The position numbers and the translations under genes were made by a program. Source: Clostridia bacterium (GTDB lineage Bacteria > Bacillota > Clostridia > Oscillospirales > Acutalibacteraceae). From it: a stretch of 43,584 bases of DNA. Location of the stretch: positions 1 to 43,584 of the forward strand of contig JAFZIK010000068.1 in assembly GCA_017554405.1 (NCBI GenBank), in the 5' to 3' direction. How positions within the stretch are numbered: the first letter of the stretch is position 1; every line of letters begins with the position of its first letter. Positions 16,152 to 25,440 of this stretch are shown piece by piece. The notes beneath the pieces were generated by a model. That model searched no databases, had not been told where the DNA came from, and saw only the letters and a program-made list of their open reading frames with translations.

Positions 16152-18336
16152 AAATGAGCGCTTTATTACCGGAACGGTGCAAAAAATAACATATAAAAAC
16201 AGTCAGAACGGCTATACTGTAGCGGTTATCCGTGTCGGAAGGGAAAATGTAACGGCGGTCGGAACGATGCCGTTTTTGTGCGAAGGCGAAAGCGCCGACT
16301 TCGAAGGCGGTTTTGTTGTTCACCCTACCTATGGCACCCAGTTTGCCGTTACCGGATATGACCGGAAAACCCCTGAGACCTCCGCCGCGATACTTAAGTA
16401 TCTTTCTTCCGGCGCGATAAAGGGAATAGGTCAGAGCACAGCGATTAAAATAGTTGAAAAATTCGGCGTGAATTCGCTTAGAATAATTGAAGACAATCCG
16501 GGAGAACTTGCGTCAATTCGCGGTATTTCTGCTGAAAAGGCCGCCGCGATCAGCGAGGAGTTCAAAAATCAGTCGGCGCTAAAGAGCATAAATCTTTTAT
16601 TGGCGCCTTACGGCGTTACTCCGGAACAATGCGTCAGGATATATAAAACGCTCGGCGCCGGATGCGCCGATATTATAAAGGACAACCCTTATATCCTGTG
16701 TAAATACGACCTTGATGTTTCTTTTGAGCTTACCGAGAGGATCGCCCTTGATTACGGTATTTCGGCGGATAACGATAAACGTATAGCGGCGGGCATCGGC
16801 TATATACTGCGCCAGAATCTTTCAAACGGTCATACCGCGCTGCCGCAAAGCAAGCTTTTCCCGGTGGCTCAGAGATTGCTCGAATGTGATATAATGCGCA
16901 TCGAATGTGTTTGCGAAAAAATGATCGCGGCGTTTGAATTATCAAAAAAAGTGATCGGTGAAGAAACCTTTGTTTCTATCCCGGAATACTATTCCGCGGA
17001 AGAATACATAGCCGCAAGGATAAAAGCGCTGGTATCAAGACCTTCGGGTGATGCGATCGATGAGCTTGAAATAGATTACGTTCAGAATAAGCGCGGCATT
17101 AAGTTTGCGGAAAATCAGCGCCGCGCCATTAAGCTTGCGTTTGGCGAGAATATGATGATACTTACCGGCGGCCCCGGAACAGGTAAGACCACCGCGCTGT
17201 GCGGTATTATAGATCTGTTTGAGCGCCGCGGCGCATTGGTCACGCTTGCCGCGCCCACCGGCAGGGCGGCAAAAAGGATAACAGAGCTTACCGGCAGAGA
17301 AGCAAAAACAGTTCATCGCCTGCTTGAAGCCGAATGGGTGGACGGCAAAAAGACACGTTTTGCCCGCAATGAGCGCAATCCGCTTTTATGCGACGTTCTG
17401 ATAGTGGACGAGGCTTCAATGCTCGATTCGCTTCTTTTTGAAGCGCTTATCCGTTCGGTAAAGCTCGGTTGTAAGATGATCCTTGTAGGTGATACCGATC
17501 AGCTTCCGGGCATTTCGGCGGGCAACGTTCTGGCTGACCTGCTTCAAAGCGGTAAGGTGGCTTCGGTTGCGCTTAACGAGGTATTCAGGCAGTCAAAAGA
17601 AAGCCTTATTGTAAATAACGCACACGCAATAATCAATAACCTTAAGCCGGATATATCAAACAACGGCGGCGACTTTTTCTTTTTTGAACGGCAGGGGACC
17701 GATGCGGTTGTCGATACCGTTCTTGAACTCTGTTCAAACCGCCTGCCTGCGGCATACGGCTTTGACCCGGTAAAGGATATCCAGGTGCTTTGCCCCTCAA
17801 GAAAACTCGGAGCGGGAAGCTTTAATCTTAACAATCTTTTACAGCAGCGCCTTAACGTTAACGCAAAGGATACAGCGCATTTAAGCTATAAGGGCGTTTA
17901 TTACTGTAAGGGCGATAAGGTAATGCAGATAAAAAACAACTATGATCTTCCCTGGGAAAAGGAAAACGGCGAGTCGGGCTTCGGCGTTTTTAACGGAGAT
18001 ATCGGAGTTATAACCGATATTAACGTTGCCGCTTCAAGTATGCGTATTCTTTATGACGATAAATATGTGCTCTATTACGCCGATAATTTTTCGGAGATCG
18101 AACTTGCCTATGCCGTTACGGTCCATAAAAGCCAGGGCAGTGAATTCGATTGCGTTATTCTGCCGCTTTCGGGCATACCCTCGCCGCTTGCTTACAGGAA
18201 CCTTTTGTATACCGCTATCACCCGCGCAAAAAAGCTGTTTATCGGCGTTGGCAGCAAGGAACTGCTTTTCAAAATGTGCGATAACAATAAAAAGACCTTG
18301 AGATACACTCTGTTAAAGGAGTTTTTGTCGGAGTAA
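16129..18336 (+). CDS. recD2: SF1B helicase RecD2
   Basis: A 735-residue 5'-to-3' DNA helicase of the RecD2 (stand-alone RecD-like) family, acting in DNA repair and mismatch/replication-fork processing without RecBC. It has an N-terminal OB-like region (about 10-75), a tandem helix-hairpin-helix region (about 80-200), Walker A LTGGPGTGKTT (345-355), motif II IVDEAS (425-430), VGDTDQLPGISAGNVL, and C-terminal TVHKSQGSEFD and YTAITRAKK. The ATG at 16111 is also open; GGAG spacing favours 16129. comF abuts its stop codon. Confidence 0.95.
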   Translation: MKENQALKNERFITGTVQKITYKNSQNGYTVAVIRVGRENVTAVGTMPFLCEGESADFEGGFVVHPTYGTQFAVTGYDRKTPETSAAILKYLSSGAIKGIGQSTAIKIVEKFGVNSLRIIEDNPGELASIRGISAEKAAAISEEFKNQSALKSINLLLAPYGVTPEQCVRIYKTLGAGCADIIKDNPYILCKYDLDVSFELTERIALDYGISADNDKRIAAGIGYILRQNLSNGHTALPQSKLFPVAQRLLECDIMRIECVCEKMIAAFELSKKVIGEETFVSIPEYYSAEEYIAARIKALVSRPSGDAIDELEIDYVQNKRGIKFAENQRRAIKLAFGENMMILTGGPGTGKTTALCGIIDLFERRGALVTLAAPTGRAAKRITELTGREAKTVHRLLEAEWVDGKKTRFARNERNPLLCDVLIVDEASMLDSLLFEALIRSVKLGCKMILVGDTDQLPGISAGNVLADLLQSGKVASVALNEVFRQSKESLIVNNAHAIINNLKPDISNNGGDFFFFERQGTDAVVDTVLELCSNRLPAAYGFDPVKDIQVLCPSRKLGAGSFNLNNLLQQRLNVNAKDTAHLSYKGVYYCKGDKVMQIKNNYDLPWEKENGESGFGVFNGDIGVITDINVAASSMRILYDDKYVLYYADNFSEIELAYAVTVHKSQGSEFDCVILPLSGIPSPLAYRNLLYTAITRAKKLFIGVGSKELLFKMCDNNKKTLRYTLLKEFLSE

Positions 18337-19059
18337 ATGAAGAATCATATTTTGCTTGAGATAACGTATCCAAACAAGTGCGCCGCCTGCGATGAGATCA
18401 TTCCCGAAGATAAATTTCTTTGCGATTATTGCGCCGTCTGTATAAAAAATACGGAATATAAGAAGGTTTGCACGAGGTGCGGGCTCCAAAAGGATAACTG
18501 CCGCTGTAAAAACCGCGAGTTTCATTTTGCCGGAATAATCGGCGCTTATAAAAACGAGGGTATCGCCCGCAAGGCATATTATTCATATAAAATGGGGCGC
18601 CGCGCGGAGCTTGCGGATTTTTTTGCAAAAAGCTGTGCCGCCGCAATAAAAGAAGTGTTCGCGGATATTAAATTCGATGCCGTGTTCAGTGTGCCTACGG
18701 CGCACCGCAGCCGCCTTAAACGCGGTTTTGATCACAGCGAGCTGATAGCGCAAAAGATCGCCGGTATACTCGGCGTTAATTACGTAAGAGGGTTTCTTAA
18801 AACACGGCATTTCAGACCGCTTCAGCATAAAAGCGAATTTGCCAAAAGACTTGAAAACGTTCGCGGCAAGTATTATACTGATAAAAAGATCGGCGCCTCA
18901 AACGTTCTGTTGTTCGACGATATATTTACAACGGCGGCAACGTTGGATGAATGCGCCAAAGAGCTTATGTTTGCGGGAGCCGGAAACGTTTATTGCGTTT
19001 CGGTGCTTTCGACCTATCTTAAAAAGAAACATAGCGGGGAGAAGAAAAATGGCAACTGA
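18337..19059 (+). CDS. ComF family protein (phosphoribosyltransferase-like)
   Basis: A 240-residue ComFC-type protein. It has an N-terminal cysteine-rich zinc region (C15, C18, C29, C32, C45, C48, C55, C57) and a C-terminal PRTase-like domain with the PRPP loop VLLFDDIFTTAAT (190-202) and the RGFDHSELIA segment typical of ComF. ComFC works in the cytoplasm on incoming single-stranded DNA in natural transformation, alongside DprA, which is also present in this window. The ATG directly follows the recD2 stop, and the MreB-family start overlaps its end by 11 bp. Confidence 0.92.
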   Translation: MKNHILLEITYPNKCAACDEIIPEDKFLCDYCAVCIKNTEYKKVCTRCGLQKDNCRCKNREFHFAGIIGAYKNEGIARKAYYSYKMGRRAELADFFAKSCAAAIKEVFADIKFDAVFSVPTAHRSRLKRGFDHSELIAQKIAGILGVNYVRGFLKTRHFRPLQHKSEFAKRLENVRGKYYTDKKIGASNVLLFDDIFTTAATLDECAKELMFAGAGNVYCVSVLSTYLKKKHSGEKKNGN

Positions 19060-20071
19060 TGTAGGTATAGATTTAGGTTCCTATAAAACCGTTATATTTT
19101 CCGGCTCCGGGATAGTTCTTGAGCATCCTACCTACGTTACGGTCGATAACGATACGTGGGAACCGGTATACTTTGGCGAAAAGGCGCGCCAGACCCTCGG
19201 GCGCACGCCGGACAGTTTTTCCTGTATAAACCCGGTCCAGCACGGTAAGATATCGGATTACGATCTTGTTGAATATATGCTTAAAGAATATATGAGTGAG
19301 GCGTTCGGCAACCGTATCGTCCGCCCGCGTATTATGGCCACTCTGCCTTCGGGGCTTACCGAGCTTCAGCATCACTCGCTGGCAAACGTTATCGAATCGA
19401 GCGGCGGGCGCAATATCTTTGTTCTTGAATCGCCGCTTGCGGTAGCTTACGGGCTTGATCTTGATTTTTCAAAACCTCACGGTTACCTGATAATCGATAT
19501 CGGCGCCGGCACTACCGACGTTGCGGTGATATCGATGGGCGGTATAGCGGTATGCAATTCCTCGCCCGTTGCTTCGTATGATTTCGACAGCCAGATAATA
19601 AAATACGTCCGATCCGAATACAATATAGAAATAGGTCCGCTTATGGCGGAATCTGTAAAAAAGCAGATCGGCGCCGTTGTTGAGCGCCCTGTAGAGATCG
19701 CCGTTGTAGCAAAGGGCAGAAACGTTTTTACCGGTTTGCCCGAGAGCTTCGAGATAACCTCGTCCGAGGTGTTTTATGCTCTTAAGGAAACGGCGGCGGG
19801 AATTTGTAACGCGGTCAGAAAGGTTTTATCGGAAACCGATCCCGATCTGCTTTCCGACATTAAAAAAGATGGATTTTACCTTGCAGGCGGCGGTTGCCAG
19901 ATATACGGTATGGATGCCTTGCTTTCGGATTATATCGGCGCTAAGGCGCACGTTTGCGAGGATCCGGCATACAGCGTTGTAAAAGGCGCGGCAGCGGCGC
20001 TTCGCCATAGCGGGGAGCTAAAAAACGTTAATTATCAGCTCCGCTCAATAAGAGAACTTGAAATTTCTTAA
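19049..20071 (+). CDS. MreB/Mbl-family actin-like protein
   Basis: A 340-residue bacterial actin that forms membrane-associated filaments guiding lateral wall synthesis. Features include GIDLGSYKTVIF at the N-terminus (phosphate 1 region), IIDIGAGTTDVAVIS (phosphate 2) and LAGGGCQIYGMDALL (adenosine region). The frame stays open upstream to 18839 through comF, but the ATG at 19049 has GGGGAG correctly placed and starts the conserved fold. No mreC or mreD follows, which is unusual and may mark a secondary paralog (Mbl/MreBH-like). A strong promoter for infC begins 8 bp after the stop. Confidence 0.93.
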   Translation: MATDVGIDLGSYKTVIFSGSGIVLEHPTYVTVDNDTWEPVYFGEKARQTLGRTPDSFSCINPVQHGKISDYDLVEYMLKEYMSEAFGNRIVRPRIMATLPSGLTELQHHSLANVIESSGGRNIFVLESPLAVAYGLDLDFSKPHGYLIIDIGAGTTDVAVISMGGIAVCNSSPVASYDFDSQIIKYVRSEYNIEIGPLMAESVKKQIGAVVERPVEIAVVAKGRNVFTGLPESFEITSSEVFYALKETAAGICNAVRKVLSETDPDLLSDIKKDGFYLAGGGCQIYGMDALLSDYIGAKAHVCEDPAYSVVKGAAAALRHSGELKNVNYQLRSIRELEIS

Positions 20072-20078
20072 AATTTTC

Positions 20079-20106
20079 TTGACAAATCACGGTTTAGTGA
20101 TATAAT
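20079..20106 (+). promoter_or_regulatory. Promoter of infC-rpmI-rplT
   Basis: Consensus TTGACA (20079-20084) and TATAAT (20101-20106), spacer 16 bp. It gives a leader of about 120 bases before infC. Confidence 0.9.
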
Positions 20107-20112
20107 GTATAC

Positions 20113-20236
20113 CGACAATGAAGCAGAAATACCGTGTTTCTCACCCTGCGATATCGGTTTCAGGGTTTATAAAGTAAGGTTTTCAGGCACGGGTATATTA
20201 TGCTCGTGCCTTATTTTGTTTTGGAGGTGCTTCACG
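20113..20236 (+). promoter_or_regulatory. infC leader with attenuator (L20-type leader)
   Basis: The transcript leader of about 120 bases ends in a terminator directly before the ribosome-binding site. In Bacillus, ribosomal protein L20, the last product of this operon, binds such a leader and promotes termination. The same promoter-leader-terminator-infC layout here supports the same feedback, although I could not confirm the L20-binding fold by hand. Confidence 0.7.
20186..20222 (+). terminator. Leader terminator (attenuator) upstream of infC
   Basis: GGCACGGG (20186-20193) pairs with CTCGTGCC (20203-20210) through 8 bp including one G-U pair, followed by TTATTTTGTTTT. The infC ribosome-binding site starts at once after the U-tract. 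Confidence 0.88.
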
Positions 20237-20755
20237 ATCGCCAGCAAAGAATTAGCCATAAACGAGGCAATAAAATTCAAAGAGGTCCGCGTGATCGATC
20301 AGGATGGGACTCAGCTCGGCATAATGCCGGTTGAAAACGCGCTCAAAGCGGCGTATGATAAAGATCTTGATCTTGTGAACATTTCGCCGAACGCCGTGCC
20401 GCCCGTATGCAAGATCATGAATTACGGGAAGTATCGCTTTGAACAGGCGAAAAAAGAAAAAGAGGTCCGCAAAAATCAGAAGATTATCGAAATCAAGGAG
20501 ATCCGTTTAGGGCTCGGTATCGATGTTCATGATTTTGAAACCAAAGGCAACCAGGCGATAAAGTTTTTAAAGAGCGGAAACAAAGTAAAGGTTTCGATAC
20601 GTTTTCGCGGCAGGGAACTCGGTCATCCCGAGATCGGTCTTGATACCATGACTCGCTTTGCAAGCTATTGCGAAGAGTTTGCGTCGGTCGAGAAGGCTGC
20701 GAAAATGGAAGGAAGAAATATGTTAATGTTTTTAGCCCCTAAGGCGGCTAAATAG
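20237..20755 (+). CDS. infC: Translation initiation factor IF-3 (apparent AUC start)
   Basis: A 172-residue IF-3, which binds the 30S subunit, checks the start codon-initiator tRNA match and prevents early 50S joining. The two-domain fold is clear: the N-terminal domain ([18 protein letters not shown]), the basic linker (about 75-90, [11 protein letters not shown]) and the C-terminal domain ([14 protein letters not shown]). No ATG, GTG or TTG lies in frame between the GGAGG (20223-20227) and the conserved protein; an upstream ATG at 20105 would read through the attenuator. The codon at the right distance is ATC at 20237. Non-standard AUU/AUC starts are a hallmark of infC autoregulation. Confidence 0.95.
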   Translation: MASKELAINEAIKFKEVRVIDQDGTQLGIMPVENALKAAYDKDLDLVNISPNAVPPVCKIMNYGKYRFEQAKKEKEVRKNQKIIEIKEIRLGLGIDVHDFETKGNQAIKFLKSGNKVKVSIRFRGRELGHPEIGLDTMTRFASYCEEFASVEKAAKMEGRNMLMFLAPKAAK

Positions 20756-20772
20756 AATATGGAGGATTAATT

Positions 20773-20970
20773 ATGCCTAAGATCAAAACTCACAGCGGCG
20801 CTAAAAAGCGCTTCAAACTCACAAAGAACGGCAAAGTTAAACGCGCACATGCTTTCAAGTCGCATATTCTTAACAAGAAGACAACAAAGCGTAAAAGAAA
20901 TCTGCGCAAGGTCGTTTGCGCTGACGCAACCAACGTTGCGGCAGTAAAAAGAATGTTACCCTATAAGTAA
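20773..20970 (+). CDS. rpmI: 50S ribosomal protein L35
   Basis: A 65-residue L35: [20 protein letters not shown] start, highly basic middle with [12 protein letters not shown], end KRMLPYK. The length is standard. It lies 17 bp after infC, with GGAGG before the ATG, and is the second gene of the infC-rpmI-rplT operon. Confidence 0.99.
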   Translation: MPKIKTHSGAKKRFKLTKNGKVKRAHAFKSHILNKKTTKRKRNLRKVVCADATNVAAVKRMLPYK

Positions 20971-21000
20971 TAGGGAACTTGAAAGTGGAGGTAACTTTAT

Positions 21001-21360
21001 ATGGCACGTGTAAAAGGTGCGTTAGCAACGCGTAAAAGAAGAAAAAAAGTTTTAAAACTTGCTAAAGGATATTTCGGCGCAAAATCAAAGCTCTTTAAAA
21101 CCGCTAAAGAAGCCGTGATGAAGTCGGGCAATTATGCCTATATCGGTCGCAGGCAGAAAAAGCGCGATTTTCGCCGTCTTTGGATCACCCGCATTTCAGC
21201 CGCGGCAAAGATCAACGGTATGAACTATTCGACCTTTATGAACGGTCTTAACAAGGCCGGTGTTCAGATAAACCGTAAAATGCTCGCCGATATCGCGGTC
21301 AATGATCCCGAAGGTTTTGCAAACCTTGTAAAGACTGCTGAAAAGGCACTTAATAAATAA
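21001..21360 (+). CDS. rplT: 50S ribosomal protein L20
   Basis: A 119-residue L20, an early 23S rRNA-binding assembly protein and, in Firmicutes, the repressor of its own operon. The [21 protein letters not shown]-terminus (residues 2-21), [12 protein letters not shown] and the C-terminal [13 protein letters not shown] are typical. GGAGG precedes the ATG. The operon closes with a terminator at 21369. Confidence 0.99.
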   Translation: MARVKGALATRKRRKKVLKLAKGYFGAKSKLFKTAKEAVMKSGNYAYIGRRQKKRDFRRLWITRISAAAKINGMNYSTFMNGLNKAGVQINRKMLADIAVNDPEGFANLVKTAEKALNK

Positions 21361-21368
21361 TTCTTTTC

Positions 21369-21407
21369 GCCCGAGAAACTTTCCTCTCGGGCGCATTTTG
21401 CTTTTTT
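21369..21407 (+). terminator. Terminator after rplT
   Basis: GCCCGAGA (21369-21376) and TCTCGGGC (21385-21392) form a perfect 8-bp stem with an 8-base loop, followed by GCATTTTGCTTTTTT. The next gene starts 14 bases later, so read-through or an unseen promoter must feed it. Confidence 0.85.
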
Positions 21408-21420
21408 GCAGAGGGTAAAA

Positions 21421-22203
21421 ATGTTGGATTTTAAGGAAATTTCCGCAAAAGATAACCGCATTATTAAGCTGACCGCCCTGTTACAAAAGTCCGCAAAGGC
21501 GCGAAAAGAAAACTCGCTTTTTGTGCTTGAAGGGCTTCGCATTTGCAGGGATGCGGCTGATTGCGGCGTGGCTTTTGATACGCTGATAGTATCCGAAACC
21601 GCAAGAAAAAAACATGCGAATGATATAGAAAATTTCAGCAAAATCTCAAATAACGGCGTTTTGATACCGGATTATCTGTTTGAAAAAATCAGCGATACCG
21701 AAACGCCGCAGGGTATCATTGCCCTTGCAAAGATCCCGGATATCACAGTTCCGGTAGATAAAAGCGGAAGATACGTCGCTCTTGAACATATTGCCGATCC
21801 GGCAAATTTGGGCGCGATCGCAAGAACTGCGGAGGCGCTCGGTATATCCGGTATTATCGTTTCCGGCGATGGGTGCGATATATTTTCTCCCAAGGCGCTC
21901 AGGGCTTCTATGGGCACGCTTCTCAGAGTCCCGGTTTATTCCTGCGCTGATATTACGGAGTTTCTTAAAGCCAATTCGCTTCGCGGCTTCGCCTGCGTCC
22001 CCGATGCCAACGCTGATCTTAAAATCGGGGAAACCTGTTTTTTGCCGGGCGACGTTGTAATAATAGGCAACGAGGCAAACGGGCTGACGGAAAACACCGT
22101 TAAAGGCGCTTATAAAACCGTTACCATACCTATGCGCGGCAGGGCGGAATCGCTCAATGCCGCATCGGCGGCGTCTATCGCCATGTGGGAACTTTTAAAG
22201 TAG
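21421..22203 (+). CDS. TrmH/SpoU-family RNA 2'-O-methyltransferase
   Basis: A 260-residue SPOUT methyltransferase that transfers a methyl group from SAM to a ribose 2'-OH in rRNA or tRNA. It has an N-terminal substrate-binding domain (about 1-100, with RKENSLFVLEGLRI as in L30e-like SpoU_sub_bind). In the knotted catalytic domain are ADPANLGAIARTAEALG (motif 1), IIGNEANGL (214-222) and IPMRGRAESLNAASAAS with S244-L245-N246 (motif 3). It most resembles the YsgA/RlmB-like group; the modified base cannot be read. AGAGGG supports the ATG at 21421. In Firmicutes the rplT-trmH neighbourhood is common. Confidence 0.92.
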   Translation: MLDFKEISAKDNRIIKLTALLQKSAKARKENSLFVLEGLRICRDAADCGVAFDTLIVSETARKKHANDIENFSKISNNGVLIPDYLFEKISDTETPQGIIALAKIPDITVPVDKSGRYVALEHIADPANLGAIARTAEALGISGIIVSGDGCDIFSPKALRASMGTLLRVPVYSCADITEFLKANSLRGFACVPDANADLKIGETCFLPGDVVIIGNEANGLTENTVKGAYKTVTIPMRGRAESLNAASAASIAMWELLK

Positions 22204-22212
22204 GTGGATTTT

Positions 22213-23346
22213 ATGGAAAACCGGCTTTATAACGTTTTGGCATTGGTATCGGCTTTCGGCACCGCGGGTATAAAGACTGTAAGGCTTTATGAATCGCTTG
22301 ATAACAGCGGCGATATCGATCTGCCGTTTAACTCATTTGTAAGCTGCGGCGCTTTCGATGAACGATCCCGCGAAAGGATACGCGCGGTAAAGGAAACCGA
22401 TATCAAAACGATAATATCTGATTGCGAGAATAACGGCATAGAGATACTGCCTATATACTCGGAAAGATTCCCCGAACGTTTGCGTAATATACCCGCCGCG
22501 CCGCTTGTATTATTTATCAAAGGCAATTTGCCGGATATCGACAGTCAGCCGGCGATATGTATCGTAGGTCCCCGCAAGGTTTCAAAATTCGGTCAGAAGG
22601 CGGCTTTTTCGCTGGCGCGTCGATTGGCAAAAGCGGGAATGACCGTGATAAGCGGTTCAGCCGTTGGCGCTGATACCGCGGCGCATACGGGCGTATTGGA
22701 TGCCGGCGGCGTTTCGGTAATGATAGTGGCAGAGGGGATACTTAAAGCCCTTGATTCGAGCAGGCGCGATTTGTGCCGTAAGGTCCTCGAAAAGGGTTGC
22801 ATAGTCAGCGAGCATCCTCCGCGCGCCGCCGCCGGGAAATACAGTTTCCCGGTCAGAAACCGTTTGCTTTCCGGTATGAGCCTCGGCGTTGTAATTATCG
22901 AAGCGCCGGAAAAAAGCGGCGCCCTTATAACGGCGGGTCACGCGCTTGATCAGGGCAGGGACGTTTTCGTTATCCCCGGCAGTCTGAACGATAAGTCTTA
23001 TAAGGGCTCGAACGCGCTTTTAAGGGACGGAGCCATACCGCTTATTGATTCTTACGATATTCTGTCAAGGTATATTATCGATTATCCGGAAATAATCAAT
23101 ATCGAAAGAGCTTTCAGCGAAGATAAAACTCAAAAAACAAATAAAAATTCACAAAAAAATCCGCTCTCCGGTCTTTCCAAAGAAGCAGTTTTGGTGTATA
23201 ATAATTTAATTAAGCCGGAGTTTACGGTTGATGATTTATCCGCCTTGGATATGGATGGCGCTATGTTGCTTTCGGCACTTACCGAGCTGGAGCTTGAACA
23301 CCTGGTGGTGTCACTGCCCGGCGGCGCTTATAAAAAAACAGTATGA
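22213..23346 (+). CDS. dprA: DNA-processing protein DprA
   Basis: A 377-residue DprA/Smf. It loads RecA on single-stranded DNA taken up during transformation. An N-terminal helical region (1-65) is followed by the Rossmann fold with IVGPRKVSKFGQ, VISGSAVGADTAAH, FPVRNRLLSGMS and SGALITAGHALDQGRDVFVIPG, and a short C-terminal winged-helix-like part (about 315-377). The family normally has GSR or GTR where this one has GPR. A GTG at 22204 overlaps the upstream stop; AGGTGG spacing favours the ATG at 22213. It is followed 15 bp later by topA, the usual Firmicute order. Confidence 0.95.
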   Translation: MENRLYNVLALVSAFGTAGIKTVRLYESLDNSGDIDLPFNSFVSCGAFDERSRERIRAVKETDIKTIISDCENNGIEILPIYSERFPERLRNIPAAPLVLFIKGNLPDIDSQPAICIVGPRKVSKFGQKAAFSLARRLAKAGMTVISGSAVGADTAAHTGVLDAGGVSVMIVAEGILKALDSSRRDLCRKVLEKGCIVSEHPPRAAAGKYSFPVRNRLLSGMSLGVVIIEAPEKSGALITAGHALDQGRDVFVIPGSLNDKSYKGSNALLRDGAIPLIDSYDILSRYIIDYPEIINIERAFSEDKTQKTNKNSQKNPLSGLSKEAVLVYNNLIKPEFTVDDLSALDMDGAMLLSALTELELEHLVVSLPGGAYKKTV

Positions 23347-23361
23347 TAAAGGAGTTTTGAA

Positions 23362-25437
23362 ATGTCAAAACTGGTTATTGTTGAGTCACCAACAAAGGTC
23401 AAGAGTATAAAAAAATACCTCGGTTCGGATTATAACGTTATGGCTTCAATGGGTCATATCAGGGATCTTCCGAAATCAAAATTCGGTATTGACGTTGATA
23501 ACAGTTTCAAGCCGGAATATATAAATATGCCCGATAAAAAGGATCTGATCAAATCCCTTAAAGCGGCGGCGGAAAAAAGCGATTTTGTTTATCTCGCAAC
23601 CGACCCGGACCGCGAGGGTGAGGCTATATCGTGGCATTTAGCCAAAATACTCGGTCTTGACCTTAACGATAAAAACCGCATTGCGTTCAACGAGATCACA
23701 AAGAGCGGTGTCGAAAGAGGTATAAAGGATCCGCACAAGATCGATATAAACCTTGTCGACGCTCAACAGGCGCGCAGGATCGTTGATAGGATCGTTGGTT
23801 ACAAGCTCAGCCCGTTTTTATGGAAAAAGGTAAAAAGCGGTCTTTCCGCCGGACGCGTTCAAACGGTGGCGCTTAAACTCATCGTTGACCGCGAGCGTGA
23901 AATAGAAAAATTCATACCCGAGGAGTATTGGACTATCGACGCCAAGCTTCTTAAGGGCAATAAACTGTTTGTTGCTCGGCTTTCGGGGCTCGCAAACGGC
24001 AAAAAGTTCGATCCGGTATCCGATGGCGTCAGGGCGGACGATATTGTCAACAGCTTAAAGGATAAAGCCTTTACGGTATCCGATGTCAAGCGCGGTGTTC
24101 GCACCCGCCAGCCGGCGCCCCCGTTTACTACGTCGACCCTTCAGCAGGAGGCCTCAAGAAGGCTCAATCTTACCGGTCAGCGCACAATGAGTATTGCTCA
24201 AAAGCTTTACGAGGGCGTTGAAGTGGGCGAATACGGTATAACCGGTCTTATAACCTATATGAGAACCGATTCTCTCCGCATTTCCGAAGAGGCACGCTAC
24301 GCGGCAAACGCATATATTTCCGGCGTTTACGGTTCTGCCTATCTGCCGCAGAAGCCCCGCTATTTCAAAACAAAGAGCGGCGCCCAGGACGCGCACGAGG
24401 CGATCAGACCTACCAATATCAATATCACGCCGGATGTGGCAAAAAGCTCACTTTCGGCGGAACAGTATAAGCTTTATAAGCTTATCTGGGAACGCTTTGT
24501 GGCGTCGCTTATGGCGCCTTGCGTTCAGAACACGGTCAGCGTAGATATTACCGCCGGAGATTACCTTTTTAAGGCAAATGGATACAAGGTGAAATTTGAA
24601 GGCTTTACCGTTCTTTACGAAGAGGGCAGGGATGACGAGGCAGAGGAAGACGTGGCCCTGCCGGAAATGAACGAGGGTGACGTTCTTAAACTTAAAAGTA
24701 TTATTCCTACGCAGCATTTTACCCAACCGCCCGCAAGGTATACCGAGCCGACCCTCATAAAAACTCTTGATGAAAACGGCATTGGCAGACCTTCTACCTA
24801 TGCTCCGATACTTACGAATATTCTCCAACGAGAGTATATCGAAAGAGATAAAAAAGCGCTTAAGCCTACCAATCTCGGTATACTTGTTTACGATCTTATA
24901 AACGATTATTTCAAAAAGATCATCGACGTGAAGTTTACCGCGAATCTTGAATCCGGGCTTGATAAGATAGGCACCGGTGAAGAAAACTGGCTCCAAACTG
25001 TATCTGATTTCTATAAGGATTTTGACGCGCTTTATAAAAAAGCTGAAAAAGCACTGGATGGTAAACGTATGAAAGTTCCCGTAGTTGAAACCGATGTTAT
25101 CTGCGAAAAGTGCGGCAGAAAAATGGTTGAACGCACCGGCAGGTTCGGTAAATTCTTAGCTTGCCCCGGATATCCCGAGTGCAAGAACACAAAGACAATG
25201 CCCGAAAACGAAATAAAAGAACCCTGCCCGGTATGCGGCGGTAAGCTTATAAAACGCATTTCCAAAAAGGGCAACAAGTTTTACGGCTGCTCTAATTATC
25301 CGAAATGTAATTTTGCGGCGCCCGGAATACCTACCGGCGAAAAGTGCCCCGAATGCGGAAGCTTTATCATAAAGGGCTTGCGCGGCAGAAAGTATTGTAT
25401 GAATCCGGAATGTCCTTCAAAAAAGAAAAAGGGATAA
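23362..25437 (+). CDS. topA: DNA topoisomerase I
   Basis: A 691-residue type IA topoisomerase that relaxes negative supercoils. The Toprim domain is at the N-terminus with E8 and D81-P-D83-R-E85. The active-site tyrosine is Y299 in GLITYMRTDS, and SAGRVQTVALKLIVDRE lies in the gate region. Three C-terminal zinc ribbons follow, each with paired cysteines (about 585-615, 620-655, 660-687). AGGAG precedes the ATG. It is coupled to dprA upstream and trmFO downstream. Confidence 0.98.
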   Translation: MSKLVIVESPTKVKSIKKYLGSDYNVMASMGHIRDLPKSKFGIDVDNSFKPEYINMPDKKDLIKSLKAAAEKSDFVYLATDPDREGEAISWHLAKILGLDLNDKNRIAFNEITKSGVERGIKDPHKIDINLVDAQQARRIVDRIVGYKLSPFLWKKVKSGLSAGRVQTVALKLIVDREREIEKFIPEEYWTIDAKLLKGNKLFVARLSGLANGKKFDPVSDGVRADDIVNSLKDKAFTVSDVKRGVRTRQPAPPFTTSTLQQEASRRLNLTGQRTMSIAQKLYEGVEVGEYGITGLITYMRTDSLRISEEARYAANAYISGVYGSAYLPQKPRYFKTKSGAQDAHEAIRPTNINITPDVAKSSLSAEQYKLYKLIWERFVASLMAPCVQNTVSVDITAGDYLFKANGYKVKFEGFTVLYEEGRDDEAEEDVALPEMNEGDVLKLKSIIPTQHFTQPPARYTEPTLIKTLDENGIGRPSTYAPILTNILQREYIERDKKALKPTNLGILVYDLINDYFKKIIDVKFTANLESGLDKIGTGEENWLQTVSDFYKDFDALYKKAEKALDGKRMKVPVVETDVICEKCGRKMVERTGRFGKFLACPGYPECKNTKTMPENEIKEPCPVCGGKLIKRISKKGNKFYGCSNYPKCNFAAPGIPTGEKCPECGSFIIKGLRGRKYCMNPECPSKKKKG

Positions 25438-25440
25438 TTG

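Noticed and set aside
18839-19048. Long upstream extension of the MreB-family frame
   Set aside because: It runs inside comF in another frame; the ATG at 19049 has a good ribosome-binding site and begins the conserved actin fold.
20105-20236. ATG at 20105 as the infC start
   Set aside because: It lies within the -10 box and would translate the attenuator hairpin; conserved IF-3 sequence begins only after 20237.
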